Part shown: piece after piece, positions 44,355-52,322 of the stretch
How positions within the stretch are numbered: position 1 is the stretch's first letter
Layout of the letters: each line of letters begins with the position of its first letter
NCBI GenBank assembly: GCA_029552545.1
Contig: JAKPDO010000019.1
Span: 248,001-312,000 of the forward strand
From: Planctomycetota bacterium
GTDB lineage: Bacteria; Planctomycetota; Phycisphaerae; Sedimentisphaerales; Anaerohalosphaeraceae
Direction of reading: 5' to 3'
DNA: 64,000 bases
The notes under the pieces: model-generated
What the model saw: only the letters and a program-made list of their open reading frames with translations
Databases searched by the model: none
Told to the model about the DNA's origin: nothing
Position numbers and translations under genes: made by a program

Positions 44355-45784
44355 TTAGAATTCCCCTGAGAGGCCGGGTTCAGCCGGGCTTTGGGTTTCG
44401 GGCTCGGTTTTTCCGCAGCGCCGCCGTTTCCGTCAGAAAGTAGCCGTTCCCATGCGTCGGCGATTTCTTTCATCTGCTGTACAGTCTGTTCAAAGGAAGC
44501 CCGCTGGCGGACGGGCTGAATCAGGAAATCACGGATTCGGTCAATCAGCGAGATCGAGCCGTCAATCCGCCGATTGCTGCCGGGTGCAAAGGCGCCGATT
44601 TGAATCAGGTCTTCAGCGTCCGTATAGGTTGCGTAGATTTCCCGAAGTTTCAAAGCGGCCTTTTTGTGGGTTTCAGAAGCGACGGCCGGCATCAGCCGGC
44701 TGATGCTCTGAAGAATGTCCACGGCCGGATAGTGTCCGCGGTCCGCCAGTTTGCGGCTTAAGACAATATGCCCGTCCAGAAGAGAACGGGCGCTGTCAGC
44801 CACCGGGTCATTCAGGTCATCGCCTTCGGCCAGAACCGTCAGAATGCCCGTGATGCTTCCGTGCGGACAGCAGCCCAGACGTTCGATAAGTCGAGGCAGC
44901 ATCGAAAAAACGCTCGGGCAGTATCCTTTCGTTGCCGGCGGTTCTCCGGCGGCCAGACCGATTTCCCTCTGGGCCTGTGCAAACCGGGTTAAGGAGTCCA
45001 TCATAAAGAGCACATGGCTGCCCAAATCGCGGAAATATTCGGCAATGGTTACGGCTGTAAAAGCGGCCTTGACCCGCTGAATGGGAGCGGAATCGGACGT
45101 GGCAACTACTACCACGCTTCGAGCCAGCCCCTCCGGTCCGAGGTCTTTTTCAATGAATTCGCGCACTTCACGCCCGCGTTCACCGACCAGAGCCACAACG
45201 TTGATGTCGGCGGCGCTGCCGTTGGCAATTTCACCCAGCAGGACGCTTTTGCCGACGCCGCTGCCGGCGAAGACGCCGATGCGCTGTCCCTTTCCGCAGG
45301 TCAGAAGTCCGTCAATCGCCCGGATGCCCAGCGGCAGCGGCTGATCAATCATTTTCCGCCGAAGCGGGTCGGGACTTGTGCTTTGAAGGGGACGAAGTTC
45401 TTCAACCGGTATCGGGCCCTTGTGGTCAATGGGTCTGCCCAGACCGTCCAGCACGCGTCCCTGAAGGGCGCGGCTGACTGGAAGCATTCGCGGTTTGTCC
45501 AGGGCGCTGACCACATCCCCCGGTGCCACACCGTCGATGGTATCCAGAGGAAGCAGAATCACGTGACCGCCGTGAAACCCCACCACTTCGGCTTCGATGG
45601 TCCGTCCGCACCGCATTCGGATTTGACACAGTTTTCCCAGACCGACCGCCGGGCCGCTGCTTTCGAGAATCAGGCCCGAGACGCGGACAATGACACCCTT
45701 GGGTTCCGCCAGGTGCAGATTCCGCACGGTCTCCAGAAGCGGCTGAAAATCAATGCAGCAGGTTTTCGTTTCCGTTTTCGTCAT
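44351..45784 (-). CDS. fliI: Flagellar export ATPase FliI
   Basis: GIRAIDGLLTCGKGQRIGVFAGSGVGKSVLLGEIA...VVALVGERGREVREFIEKDLGPEGL. Confidence 0.95.
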   Translation of the reverse strand: MTKTETKTCCIDFQPLLETVRNLHLAEPKGVIVRVSGLILESSGPAVGLGKLCQIRMRCGRTIEAEVVGFHGGHVILLPLDTIDGVAPGDVVSALDKPRMLPVSRALQGRVLDGLGRPIDHKGPIPVEELRPLQSTSPDPLRRKMIDQPLPLGIRAIDGLLTCGKGQRIGVFAGSGVGKSVLLGEIANGSAADINVVALVGERGREVREFIEKDLGPEGLARSVVVVATSDSAPIQRVKAAFTAVTIAEYFRDLGSHVLFMMDSLTRFAQAQREIGLAAGEPPATKGYCPSVFSMLPRLIERLGCCPHGSITGILTVLAEGDDLNDPVADSARSLLDGHIVLSRKLADRGHYPAVDILQSISRLMPAVASETHKKAALKLREIYATYTDAEDLIQIGAFAPGSNRRIDGSISLIDRIRDFLIQPVRQRASFEQTVQQMKEIADAWERLLSDGNGGAAEKPSPKPKARLNPASQGNSK

Positions 45785-46328
45785 GAACTCTTATCCCGGC
45801 AGTTAAGGCCTCAGAGATTCGTTTCAAATGTTCCTCGATGATCCATTCAATGATTCCCTCTTCGGTTTCAATCACACATTCCGCCGGTTTCACGGTCGGA
45901 TCGGGAATCCACCGAATCAGGGCGGAGGGTGCTTCATTGGTTTTTTCTGCGGTTTGCTGAATCGTCTGCAGGTCCTGCGGGTTGAGCCGGACCGTCATCG
46001 GACGGTCCTGACCGATTCCTTCCAGGGCCTGCTGAAGAATGGACTCAATTTGATAGTTGTGTTCCTGAATATCTTTGGCCAGAATTTTGGCGGCAATTTC
46101 AATACTGAGCCGAATCAGCTGCTCGCGATGAGAGGCAAAAAGCCGCTGGGCGGTTTCCTGCATCTGTTCGGCGGCCTTTTGGAGGGCGGCCAGGGCCTGC
46201 TGAATCTGCCGATTCGGCGGGGTCGGTGCAGGCCGTACGGCCTGCGGTTCCGGACGCGTCGGACGAGCCACAGGGGCGGCGGACGAAATCGGTGCCCCGG
46301 AGGGCAGATGGACAACCGTCGTTTTCAT
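45750..46328 (-). CDS. fliH: Flagellar assembly protein FliH
   Basis: FliH/SctL-like: LIRLSIEIAAKILAKDIQEHNYQIESILQQAL...VTVRLNPQD-like; VIETEEGIIEWIIEEHLKRI. Confidence 0.85.
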   Translation of the reverse strand: MKTTVVHLPSGAPISSAAPVARPTRPEPQAVRPAPTPPNRQIQQALAALQKAAEQMQETAQRLFASHREQLIRLSIEIAAKILAKDIQEHNYQIESILQQALEGIGQDRPMTVRLNPQDLQTIQQTAEKTNEAPSALIRWIPDPTVKPAECVIETEEGIIEWIIEEHLKRISEALTAGIRVHDENGNENLLH

Positions 46329-47338
46329 CCTTCCTCCTCGATAAAGAGCAGTTCTTCCGTCTCATTGGCTTCCCGCAGCGGCTTGACGACTTCTTCACGG
46401 GCCGCCAAAACATCTTTCTTTCGCGGTTCGCCCATCAGGGAGATTTCTTCGTCAACCATCTGCGAGGCACGTTCGGAAATATTGGAGCGGATTTTGGCGA
46501 CAATGGCCGGATCGGCTCCGTGCAGGGCTTTGGCCAGAACGGTCGGCTCTACATTCCGCAGAACCTGCTGCAGAGAGCGGTCTTCGATTTTGACAATATC
46601 CTCCCAGGTTACCATCAGGGCTTTGACGGTTTTGGCGGTCTCCTTGTCGCGGGCTTCAATTTCTTTTAAAAGGGCGTCTCGTTTTTCCTTGTCCAGTCCG
46701 CTGAGAACCAGAGCCACCTTGCGCAGCATTTCTTTTGGAACCGTTTCTTTGACAATCGGTGATTCCTCTCGGTTCAGGTCCATAATTCGCTTGCAGAGGA
46801 TTTCACCGATGCGCCGCAGGGTTTTGGGGGATACTTCGATGGCTTGCGTCATTCGCCAGATGACCTGCTGGCTTTTCTCGGGCTGAAGCCGGTTGAGGAC
46901 TTCGGTGCTGACTTTCGGCGGCAGCGCCGACAGGACTAAGGCAACGGCCTGAGGCGGCTCGTTTTCGAGAGCGGCGGCGATGTGCGCCGGCGATGCGGAA
47001 GCGATGACCAGGAATGGGTCTTTTTCCCGGACGGCCTGCTGCATTCGGGCCTGAAGTTCGGCGGCTTTTTCTTTGCCGGCTGCACCGTGAATGAGGGAAT
47101 TGACGAAGCTTTTGATATGCAGGGTGCCTGTCTGGGCCTGCTGAAGATGTCCGCAGAATTCACGGGCTACCTGGTAGGCCTGTTCGCTGTTTTGCTTGCC
47201 CTGGGCATCGAGTTGGGACAGCTCCATAGCGATTTTCTGAATCACCTCCTGGGGCTGGCCCTTCAGCAGTTCTTTGGCCGTAGCCGCATCCAAACTGGTC
47301 AGAAGCAAAGCCGCTTTCTGAATCCCCTTCAGACGCAT
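46325..47338 (-). CDS. fliG: Flagellar motor switch protein FliG
   Basis: KGIQKAALLLTSLDAATAKELLKGQ...VTWEDIVKIEDRSLQQVLRNVEPTVLAKALHGADPAIVAKIRSNISERASQMVDEEI. Confidence 0.93.
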   Translation of the reverse strand: MRLKGIQKAALLLTSLDAATAKELLKGQPQEVIQKIAMELSQLDAQGKQNSEQAYQVAREFCGHLQQAQTGTLHIKSFVNSLIHGAAGKEKAAELQARMQQAVREKDPFLVIASASPAHIAAALENEPPQAVALVLSALPPKVSTEVLNRLQPEKSQQVIWRMTQAIEVSPKTLRRIGEILCKRIMDLNREESPIVKETVPKEMLRKVALVLSGLDKEKRDALLKEIEARDKETAKTVKALMVTWEDIVKIEDRSLQQVLRNVEPTVLAKALHGADPAIVAKIRSNISERASQMVDEEISLMGEPRKKDVLAAREEVVKPLREANETEELLFIEEEG

Positions 47339-47341
47339 GGA

Positions 47342-48886
47342 TTACTGTTCCTCCGCAAGCCAACTGCTGAAGAGCGTGCGTACCTGTTCAGGATTCTGCT
47401 GAAGCTGTGCGGCAATCATTCGCCGCATGGCCGCCGGTGAATCCAGTCCGGCCGGCAGCATCGGCATCGAAGAAGCTCCGCCGAGCATCATTTCTGAGGT
47501 TGCTGCCGGCTGGGCGGCGGCTTTGGCCGTGGCGCGGGTGAAAATCCGCAGCACCAGCAGGGCGCTGACAGCCAGAATCCCCATGGACAATTGACGCGCG
47601 ATTTCAATCAGGCCCTCCCAGTTGGGACCCGTCTGTATGGGTTCCGCCGGAGGGCGGTAAAACGGCACATGTTTTACAGTAAGGTTTTGTTCGCTCAGAA
47701 GGTCCGGACCGATTGCGGTGCGGATAATCTCTTTGACATCCTCCACAGACATCAGCAGACTGTTTTCATTTCCCGGCGAAGCGGTTTGCTGGTTTTGCTC
47801 CGTGCCTGCCGCCGGATTTTCCGTCGAGGGTTTGGAAAGATCCACAATCACGGAAACCGACCAGGCCGTCACTCGCCCCGGAATTTTTGTTTGGGTAGTG
47901 ACGGTTTCCGGCAGCTGGTATTGGGTTGTTGTTGTTCCCTTCTTTTCCGTGGAGGAGGGAGTTTTGCTTCCTTCTTCGGAGGAGCTGTCAGCGGACTGTT
48001 TGATGGTGGATGTTTCGTCGATGGTTTCCTCGACGGGGATTCCTTTTTCGTAGGTTTTGCGGACGATGGATTCGCTGTTCATATCAATGGCGGCCTTGAC
48101 CATCACGGTGGAGCGATTCGGGCCGAGCACGCGTTCAAGGGCCTGCTGGAGACGGTTTGCCATCTCCGTTTCCACAGCGTTCTGGTACTCCAGATAGGTA
48201 TTGGCTCCGGCGGCATGGCTGTCCAGTTTGCCGGCTTGGGAAAGAATATGCCCCTGGCTGTCAGCGACGGTCACCTGATCCGGTGTAAGTCCTTCAACGG
48301 CGCCGGCAACCAGATTGGCGATGGCGGCGACTGTAGATTGACTGATTTGCCATCCGGGCTTGAGCTGGAGCATCACGGAAGCGGTTGCTTTTTGCTCGCC
48401 GCCGGTAAAGAGGGTTTGTTCAGGCCGAACAATATGAACCCGTGCGTATTGAACTCCGTCAAAGACCTGAATAGTGCGGGCCAGCTCCCCCTGCAGGGCT
48501 CGGTTGTAGTTCATCTTCTGAACCAGAGGGCTGACGCCGAGTTTTTCGTTGTCAAAGATTTCGTAGCCGGGTTCGCCGCTTTTGGGGAGCAGTCCTTCGC
48601 GGGCGGCCAGAGCCCGCAGCTCGTGGACTTTGTCGGCGGGGACAAAGATGCTGCTGCCGCCGCCGCGGATTTCGTAGGGAATATTCTGTTCGCTGATTTT
48701 GTCGGCGATTTTGGAGGCCTGTTCCAGAGAGAGATTGCCGAACAGCAGCCGCATTTCAGGCCGAGTGGCCCAGCGGGTCAGCAGCACGGCCGTCAGAATG
48801 CACGTCAGGACCAGGGCAGCCAGAAGGGCGCGCTGGACCAAGCCGACTTTTTGCCAGACTGCATTGATTTTATCCAAGAACCCCAT
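47342..48886 (-). CDS. fliF: Flagellar MS-ring protein FliF
   Basis: LLFGNLSLEQASKIADKISEQNIPYEIRGGGSSIFVPADKVHELRALAAREGLL...YNRALQGELARTIQVFDGVQYARVHIV. Confidence 0.95.
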   Translation of the reverse strand: MGFLDKINAVWQKVGLVQRALLAALVLTCILTAVLLTRWATRPEMRLLFGNLSLEQASKIADKISEQNIPYEIRGGGSSIFVPADKVHELRALAAREGLLPKSGEPGYEIFDNEKLGVSPLVQKMNYNRALQGELARTIQVFDGVQYARVHIVRPEQTLFTGGEQKATASVMLQLKPGWQISQSTVAAIANLVAGAVEGLTPDQVTVADSQGHILSQAGKLDSHAAGANTYLEYQNAVETEMANRLQQALERVLGPNRSTVMVKAAIDMNSESIVRKTYEKGIPVEETIDETSTIKQSADSSSEEGSKTPSSTEKKGTTTTQYQLPETVTTQTKIPGRVTAWSVSVIVDLSKPSTENPAAGTEQNQQTASPGNENSLLMSVEDVKEIIRTAIGPDLLSEQNLTVKHVPFYRPPAEPIQTGPNWEGLIEIARQLSMGILAVSALLVLRIFTRATAKAAAQPAATSEMMLGGASSMPMLPAGLDSPAAMRRMIAAQLQQNPEQVRTLFSSWLAEEQ

Positions 48887-48924
48887 ACCGCTCCGTTATC
48901 CCTGAAGGTCTTCCCCGGAAAGAA

Positions 48925-49239
48925 CTAAACCTGCATCCGCATGGTTTCTTTGTAGGCTTCGACCAGTTTGTTGCGTACTCCGACCAGGAGTTTGAAACTC
49001 ATATCCGCCTTGGCGACCTCCGCTACAACGGTGTTGATGTCCTGCTGTTTGCCGGTCATCAGGTCAAGAATGGACAGATTGGCCTGGTTCTGCTGATCGT
49101 TGACCTTGTTCAGCGACTCAAGAATCTTGTCTGTGAAAGACGGTGTTTTCTCCTGCTGAACGGATGGGAGATTCGATACGGCGGGAGCCGTCGTGTTGGG
49201 GTAATGGATTTTTGGGTTGAATTGCACACTCATGCGCAT
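48925..49239 (-). CDS. fliE: Flagellar hook-basal body protein FliE
   Basis: FTDKILESLNKVNDQQNQANLSILDLMTGKQQDINTVVAEVAKADMSFKLLVGVRNKLVEAYKETMRMQV. Confidence 0.93.
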   Translation of the reverse strand: MRMSVQFNPKIHYPNTTAPAVSNLPSVQQEKTPSFTDKILESLNKVNDQQNQANLSILDLMTGKQQDINTVVAEVAKADMSFKLLVGVRNKLVEAYKETMRMQV

Positions 49240-49246
49240 CCCTTTC

Positions 49247-49660
49247 TTATCGTAACAGTTCCAGACTCGATTCGACCATTCTCTGGTAGCGCCGGAGAAC
49301 GGCGGCGTTGGCCTGATAGGCCCGGCTGGCCAGGTTCAGATTCACCATTTCCGTAGGCCAGTTGATATTGGGCATCAACACATAGCCGTCTTTGTCTGCC
49401 TGCGGATGGCCGGGCATCAGGACCCGCTGAAAGGCACTTTGGTCCTGGACAATATCACTCAGTTCAACACCAGCCAGACTGTCTTCTTCTTTTGTTTTAA
49501 ATTCTGCAACAAGCCGGCGGTAGGGCTGGCCGTTGCCTGCATCCGTGGTTTGAATATTCGCCAGGTTGGAGCCGATGACCTCCATCTGCTTATTGTAAGC
49601 CCGCAGCCCCGATGTGGCGATGTCGATTGGATTGAACAGGTTGGTGTGCTCCACTTTCAT
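49247..49660 (-). CDS. flgC: Flagellar basal-body rod protein FlgC
   Basis: NPIDIATSGLRAYNKQMEVIGSNLANIQTTDAGNGQPYRR...VLMPNINWPTEMVNLNLASRAYQANAAVL. Confidence 0.95.
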   Translation of the reverse strand: MKVEHTNLFNPIDIATSGLRAYNKQMEVIGSNLANIQTTDAGNGQPYRRLVAEFKTKEEDSLAGVELSDIVQDQSAFQRVLMPGHPQADKDGYVLMPNINWPTEMVNLNLASRAYQANAAVLRRYQRMVESSLELLR

Positions 49661-49677
49661 TTCTCAATCCTTTCGAA

Positions 49678-50040
49678 TCAGCCGGATACTTTTATGGCGG
49701 CATCCATCTGCTGGTATTTTTTCTTCAAAATCAGCATATAAGTCCTGTGCTTGATGGTATTTTTGACCATTTCTCCGACTTCACTGTCCAAAGACACATC
49801 GTTATCGAACTCATTCAGAGGAGTATTCTGCGGCTGATAAATCTCCGGTTTCAGCGAATCGGGGTCGATGGATTCATTTTTTTTCAGGGCTTCCTGGAGG
49901 ATCTCTTCAAACTTGATGTCGGAACGGCGAAAACCGGGTGTATTGATGTTGGCGATATTGTGAGCAATGGCCTGCTGGCGAATGCCTTCCGCCCGCATCC
50001 CTGCTTCCAGAAGGTTCAGTATCGTATTGTCCTGAATCAT
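49678..50040 (-). CDS. flgB: Flagellar basal-body rod protein FlgB
   Basis: LLEAGMRAEGIRQQAIAHNIANINTPGFRRSDIKFEEIL; head of minus-strand operon. Confidence 0.93.
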   Translation of the reverse strand: MIQDNTILNLLEAGMRAEGIRQQAIAHNIANINTPGFRRSDIKFEEILQEALKKNESIDPDSLKPEIYQPQNTPLNEFDNDVSLDSEVGEMVKNTIKHRTYMLILKKKYQQMDAAIKVSG

Positions 50041-50082
50041 TGAAGATTCTCCATAAAGGCACTATCAGTCGAGTGGAGGATG

Positions 50083-50098
50083 TGCAAGGAATGTGCCA
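50083..50098 (-). promoter_or_regulatory. Sigma-54 (-24/-12) promoter for flgB operon
   Basis: Minus strand TGGCAC-ATTCC-TTGCA, exact consensus; predicted TSS ~50072, ~32 nt before flgB ATG. Confidence 0.85.
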
Positions 50099-50237
50099 GC
50101 AAATCGACAGACGCATTTTTTGATGGAATAATCGAGTTTTTGGCCTAAAAAGCCGGGTTTTTAGAACAGAGGTTTGAGGGCAGGAGCGGAAGATTTCGTT
50201 TGGAATTTGAACAAGTGAATAAAAGAGAAATAAAAAA

Positions 50238-50264
50238 CCGAAACAATCGTGGTGATTGTTTCGG
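50238..50264 (-). terminator. Intrinsic terminator (minus strand)
   Basis: 11-bp perfect stem CCGAAACAATC-(ACCAC)-GATTGTTTCGG followed on the minus strand by TTTTTTATTTC. Confidence 0.7.
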
Positions 50265-50461
50265 CCTTGTGAAGGTTTGGCACATGCGCTTGGTAGGCGT
50301 GGACCTTCTGTAGATAAGTCGTTTCTGACAATGGGTTCATTGATAGAAAAAACAGAAGATTCTCTAAAATAATTTGAAAAAGATTTCAGATTTTTCCCAT
50401 TTTAACATTCGGGTAGCACAAGTAGTTCAGAGATAGAGATTGTTCAAAATCCGACATCGGA

Positions 50462-50467
50462 TACAAT
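50462..50467 (+). promoter_or_regulatory. Sigma-70-type promoter for xseA (-10 TACAAT; -35 TTGTTC)
   Basis: TTGTTC-16 nt-TACAAT; ATG of xseA (50477) 9 nt after the -10 element. Confidence 0.5.
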
Positions 50468-50476
50468 AGATTGATT

Positions 50477-51889
50477 ATGGCTCGAGATAAATTACTCATT
50501 TTGTCCGTTTCCCAGGTAAATGCGATGGTCAATGAAGCCATCCGCAGGCATTTGCCTTCGCGTTTTATCCTCAAAGGGGAAATAAGCGACTGGAAACGAC
50601 ATCAAAGCGGGCACTGTTATTTTATATTAAAAGATACAGAATCTCAGATTTCCTGTGTATTGTGGTCCAGACAGTACCAGAAATTAAAATTTCAGCCGGA
50701 AAATGGAATGGAGATATTGGCGACCGGTCATGTCGAGGTCTATTCTACACAAGGCAAATATCAGTTTTACGCCGAAGACTTGCAGCCGGCAGGGATTGGG
50801 GCCTTGCAGATTGCCTTTCAGCAGATGTATGAAAAACTCAAGGCGGAAGGTCTTTTTGAGGAGCGGTACAAAAAGCCGATTCCCCAATTTCCGCAACGGA
50901 TAGGGATTGTCACCAGCAAAAGCGGGGCGGCTGTTCATGACATAGCTGACAGTATTTGGCATCGCTGGCCGATTGTTCGGCTGTTTTTGTTTGATGTGCC
51001 GGTTCAGGGAGAAGGGGCGGCGGAGGAAATTGCCCGGAAACTGGATTGGATAAATCGCAATAATAAGCAGCTGCAGCTGGATTTGCTGATTGTCGGACGC
51101 GGCGGGGGTTCGATGGAGGATTTGTGGGCCTTTAATGAAGAGGTTTTGGCCCGGGCGATTTTCCGCTCGAAAATTCCGATTATCAGTGCAGTCGGTCATG
51201 AGATTGATACAACGATTGCCGACCTGGTGGCAGACGCCCGGGCTTCGACACCAACCAAAGCAGGGGTGCTTGCCGTACCGGACCGGCACGAAGTCCTTAA
51301 ACAGCTGGGGATGGTTCAGCGTCGGCTGGTGCATTCGATGCATTCGGCGTATCGGACGGCCCGGGAGCAACTGCGGACGATTCTGGCCAGCTGGGTCTTC
51401 CGGGAACCGCAGGGAATGGTTGAACGGGCCTGGCAGCGGGTCGATATGGCCGGGCTCCATCTGGCCGGGGTGATTCGGGAGCGGTTTGAGCACCTGCGGC
51501 GCCGGCTGGAGCAGGCCAAAGACATCGTGCGGTGTCTGGAACCGGTGCGGCTGATTGCCGGCCAGCGTCTTCGTCTGGAGCGGATGCAGGCGGCGGCACG
51601 TCAGGGGCTGTCTAAGGTGCTCGAGCAAAAGCGGTTGCAATTGTCGGCGGCGGAGAATAAACTGACAGCGATGGACCCGCGGGCTGTCCTTCGCCGCGGT
51701 TATACCATCACAATCAATATGCGGACAGGACAAGTCGTTCGCCGGCTGGAAGAGGTTGATGTCGGCGATGTCATTTTGACGGAACTGGCCCAAAGGCAGC
51801 AGTTTACGAGCCGGGTGGAAGAAATGCGGCCCGGCAAAGCAGGAGACGTAACCCATGGCCAAAAAGACAACCGACGGGAATCAAAATGA
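50477..51889 (+). CDS. xseA: Exodeoxyribonuclease VII large subunit
   Basis: LSVSQVNAMVNEAIRRHLPSRFILKGEISDWKRHQSGHCYFILKD...RIGIVTSKSGAAVHDI...ILIVGRGGGSMEDLWAFNEE. Confidence 0.95.
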   Translation: MARDKLLILSVSQVNAMVNEAIRRHLPSRFILKGEISDWKRHQSGHCYFILKDTESQISCVLWSRQYQKLKFQPENGMEILATGHVEVYSTQGKYQFYAEDLQPAGIGALQIAFQQMYEKLKAEGLFEERYKKPIPQFPQRIGIVTSKSGAAVHDIADSIWHRWPIVRLFLFDVPVQGEGAAEEIARKLDWINRNNKQLQLDLLIVGRGGGSMEDLWAFNEEVLARAIFRSKIPIISAVGHEIDTTIADLVADARASTPTKAGVLAVPDRHEVLKQLGMVQRRLVHSMHSAYRTAREQLRTILASWVFREPQGMVERAWQRVDMAGLHLAGVIRERFEHLRRRLEQAKDIVRCLEPVRLIAGQRLRLERMQAAARQGLSKVLEQKRLQLSAAENKLTAMDPRAVLRRGYTITINMRTGQVVRRLEEVDVGDVILTELAQRQQFTSRVEEMRPGKAGDVTHGQKDNRRESK

Positions 51890-52205
51890 CCTGTCGAAAC
51901 TGAGTTTTGAAGAGGCGATTCGAGCCCTTTCCCAGATTGTCGAAAAAATCGAAGGCGGGCAGGTGCCCCTGCAGGAAAGTCTGGAGCAGTACGAAAAGGG
52001 AATGCGGCTGATTGCCCATTGCCGAAAGATTCTTCAGGATGCCGAAAAGCGGATTGCCCAGATTGAAGAGGTGCATACAGGACCGAAGACCCCTGCACGC
52101 GCGGATGAGGCCGAACTGGAGCCCTTGGGGAGGGAAATTGACGGGGAGGAGGAGGAAGAATTCGGCCCCGAAGAGGAGGAAGACAGCGATTGGATGAAAG
52201 GATAA
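51855..52205 (+). CDS. xseB: Exodeoxyribonuclease VII small subunit
   Basis: LSFEEAIRALSQIVEKIEGGQVPLQESLEQYEKGMRLIAHCRKILQDAEKRIAQI. Confidence 0.93.
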   Translation: MAKKTTDGNQNDLSKLSFEEAIRALSQIVEKIEGGQVPLQESLEQYEKGMRLIAHCRKILQDAEKRIAQIEEVHTGPKTPARADEAELEPLGREIDGEEEEEFGPEEEEDSDWMKG

Positions 52206-52209
52206 ACAG

Positions 52210-52293
52210 GCGAGCGTGGCGGAATTGGCAGACGCGCAAGGTTTAGGTCCTTGTGTCCGTAAGGACGTGGGGGTTCGACTCCTCTCGCTCGCA
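52210..52293 (+). tRNA. tRNA-Leu (anticodon UAG)
   Basis: GCGAGCG/CGCTCGC acceptor stem, anticodon arm CAAGG-TTTAGGT-CCTTG, long variable arm, GGTTCGACTCC T-arm; CCA not encoded. Confidence 0.93.
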
Positions 52294-52322
52294 GTGGTCA
52301 GACAGCCAGCACGGAATCCGAA

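Noticed and set aside
47591-48928. 445-aa plus-strand ORF over fliF
   Set aside because: Antisense to fliF; no domain signature
50277-50293. TTGGCACATGCGCTTGG on + strand as a sigma-54 promoter for xseA
   Set aside because: The -12 element is GG rather than GC and the spacing is off by one; a sigma-70 promoter adjacent to xseA is more plausible
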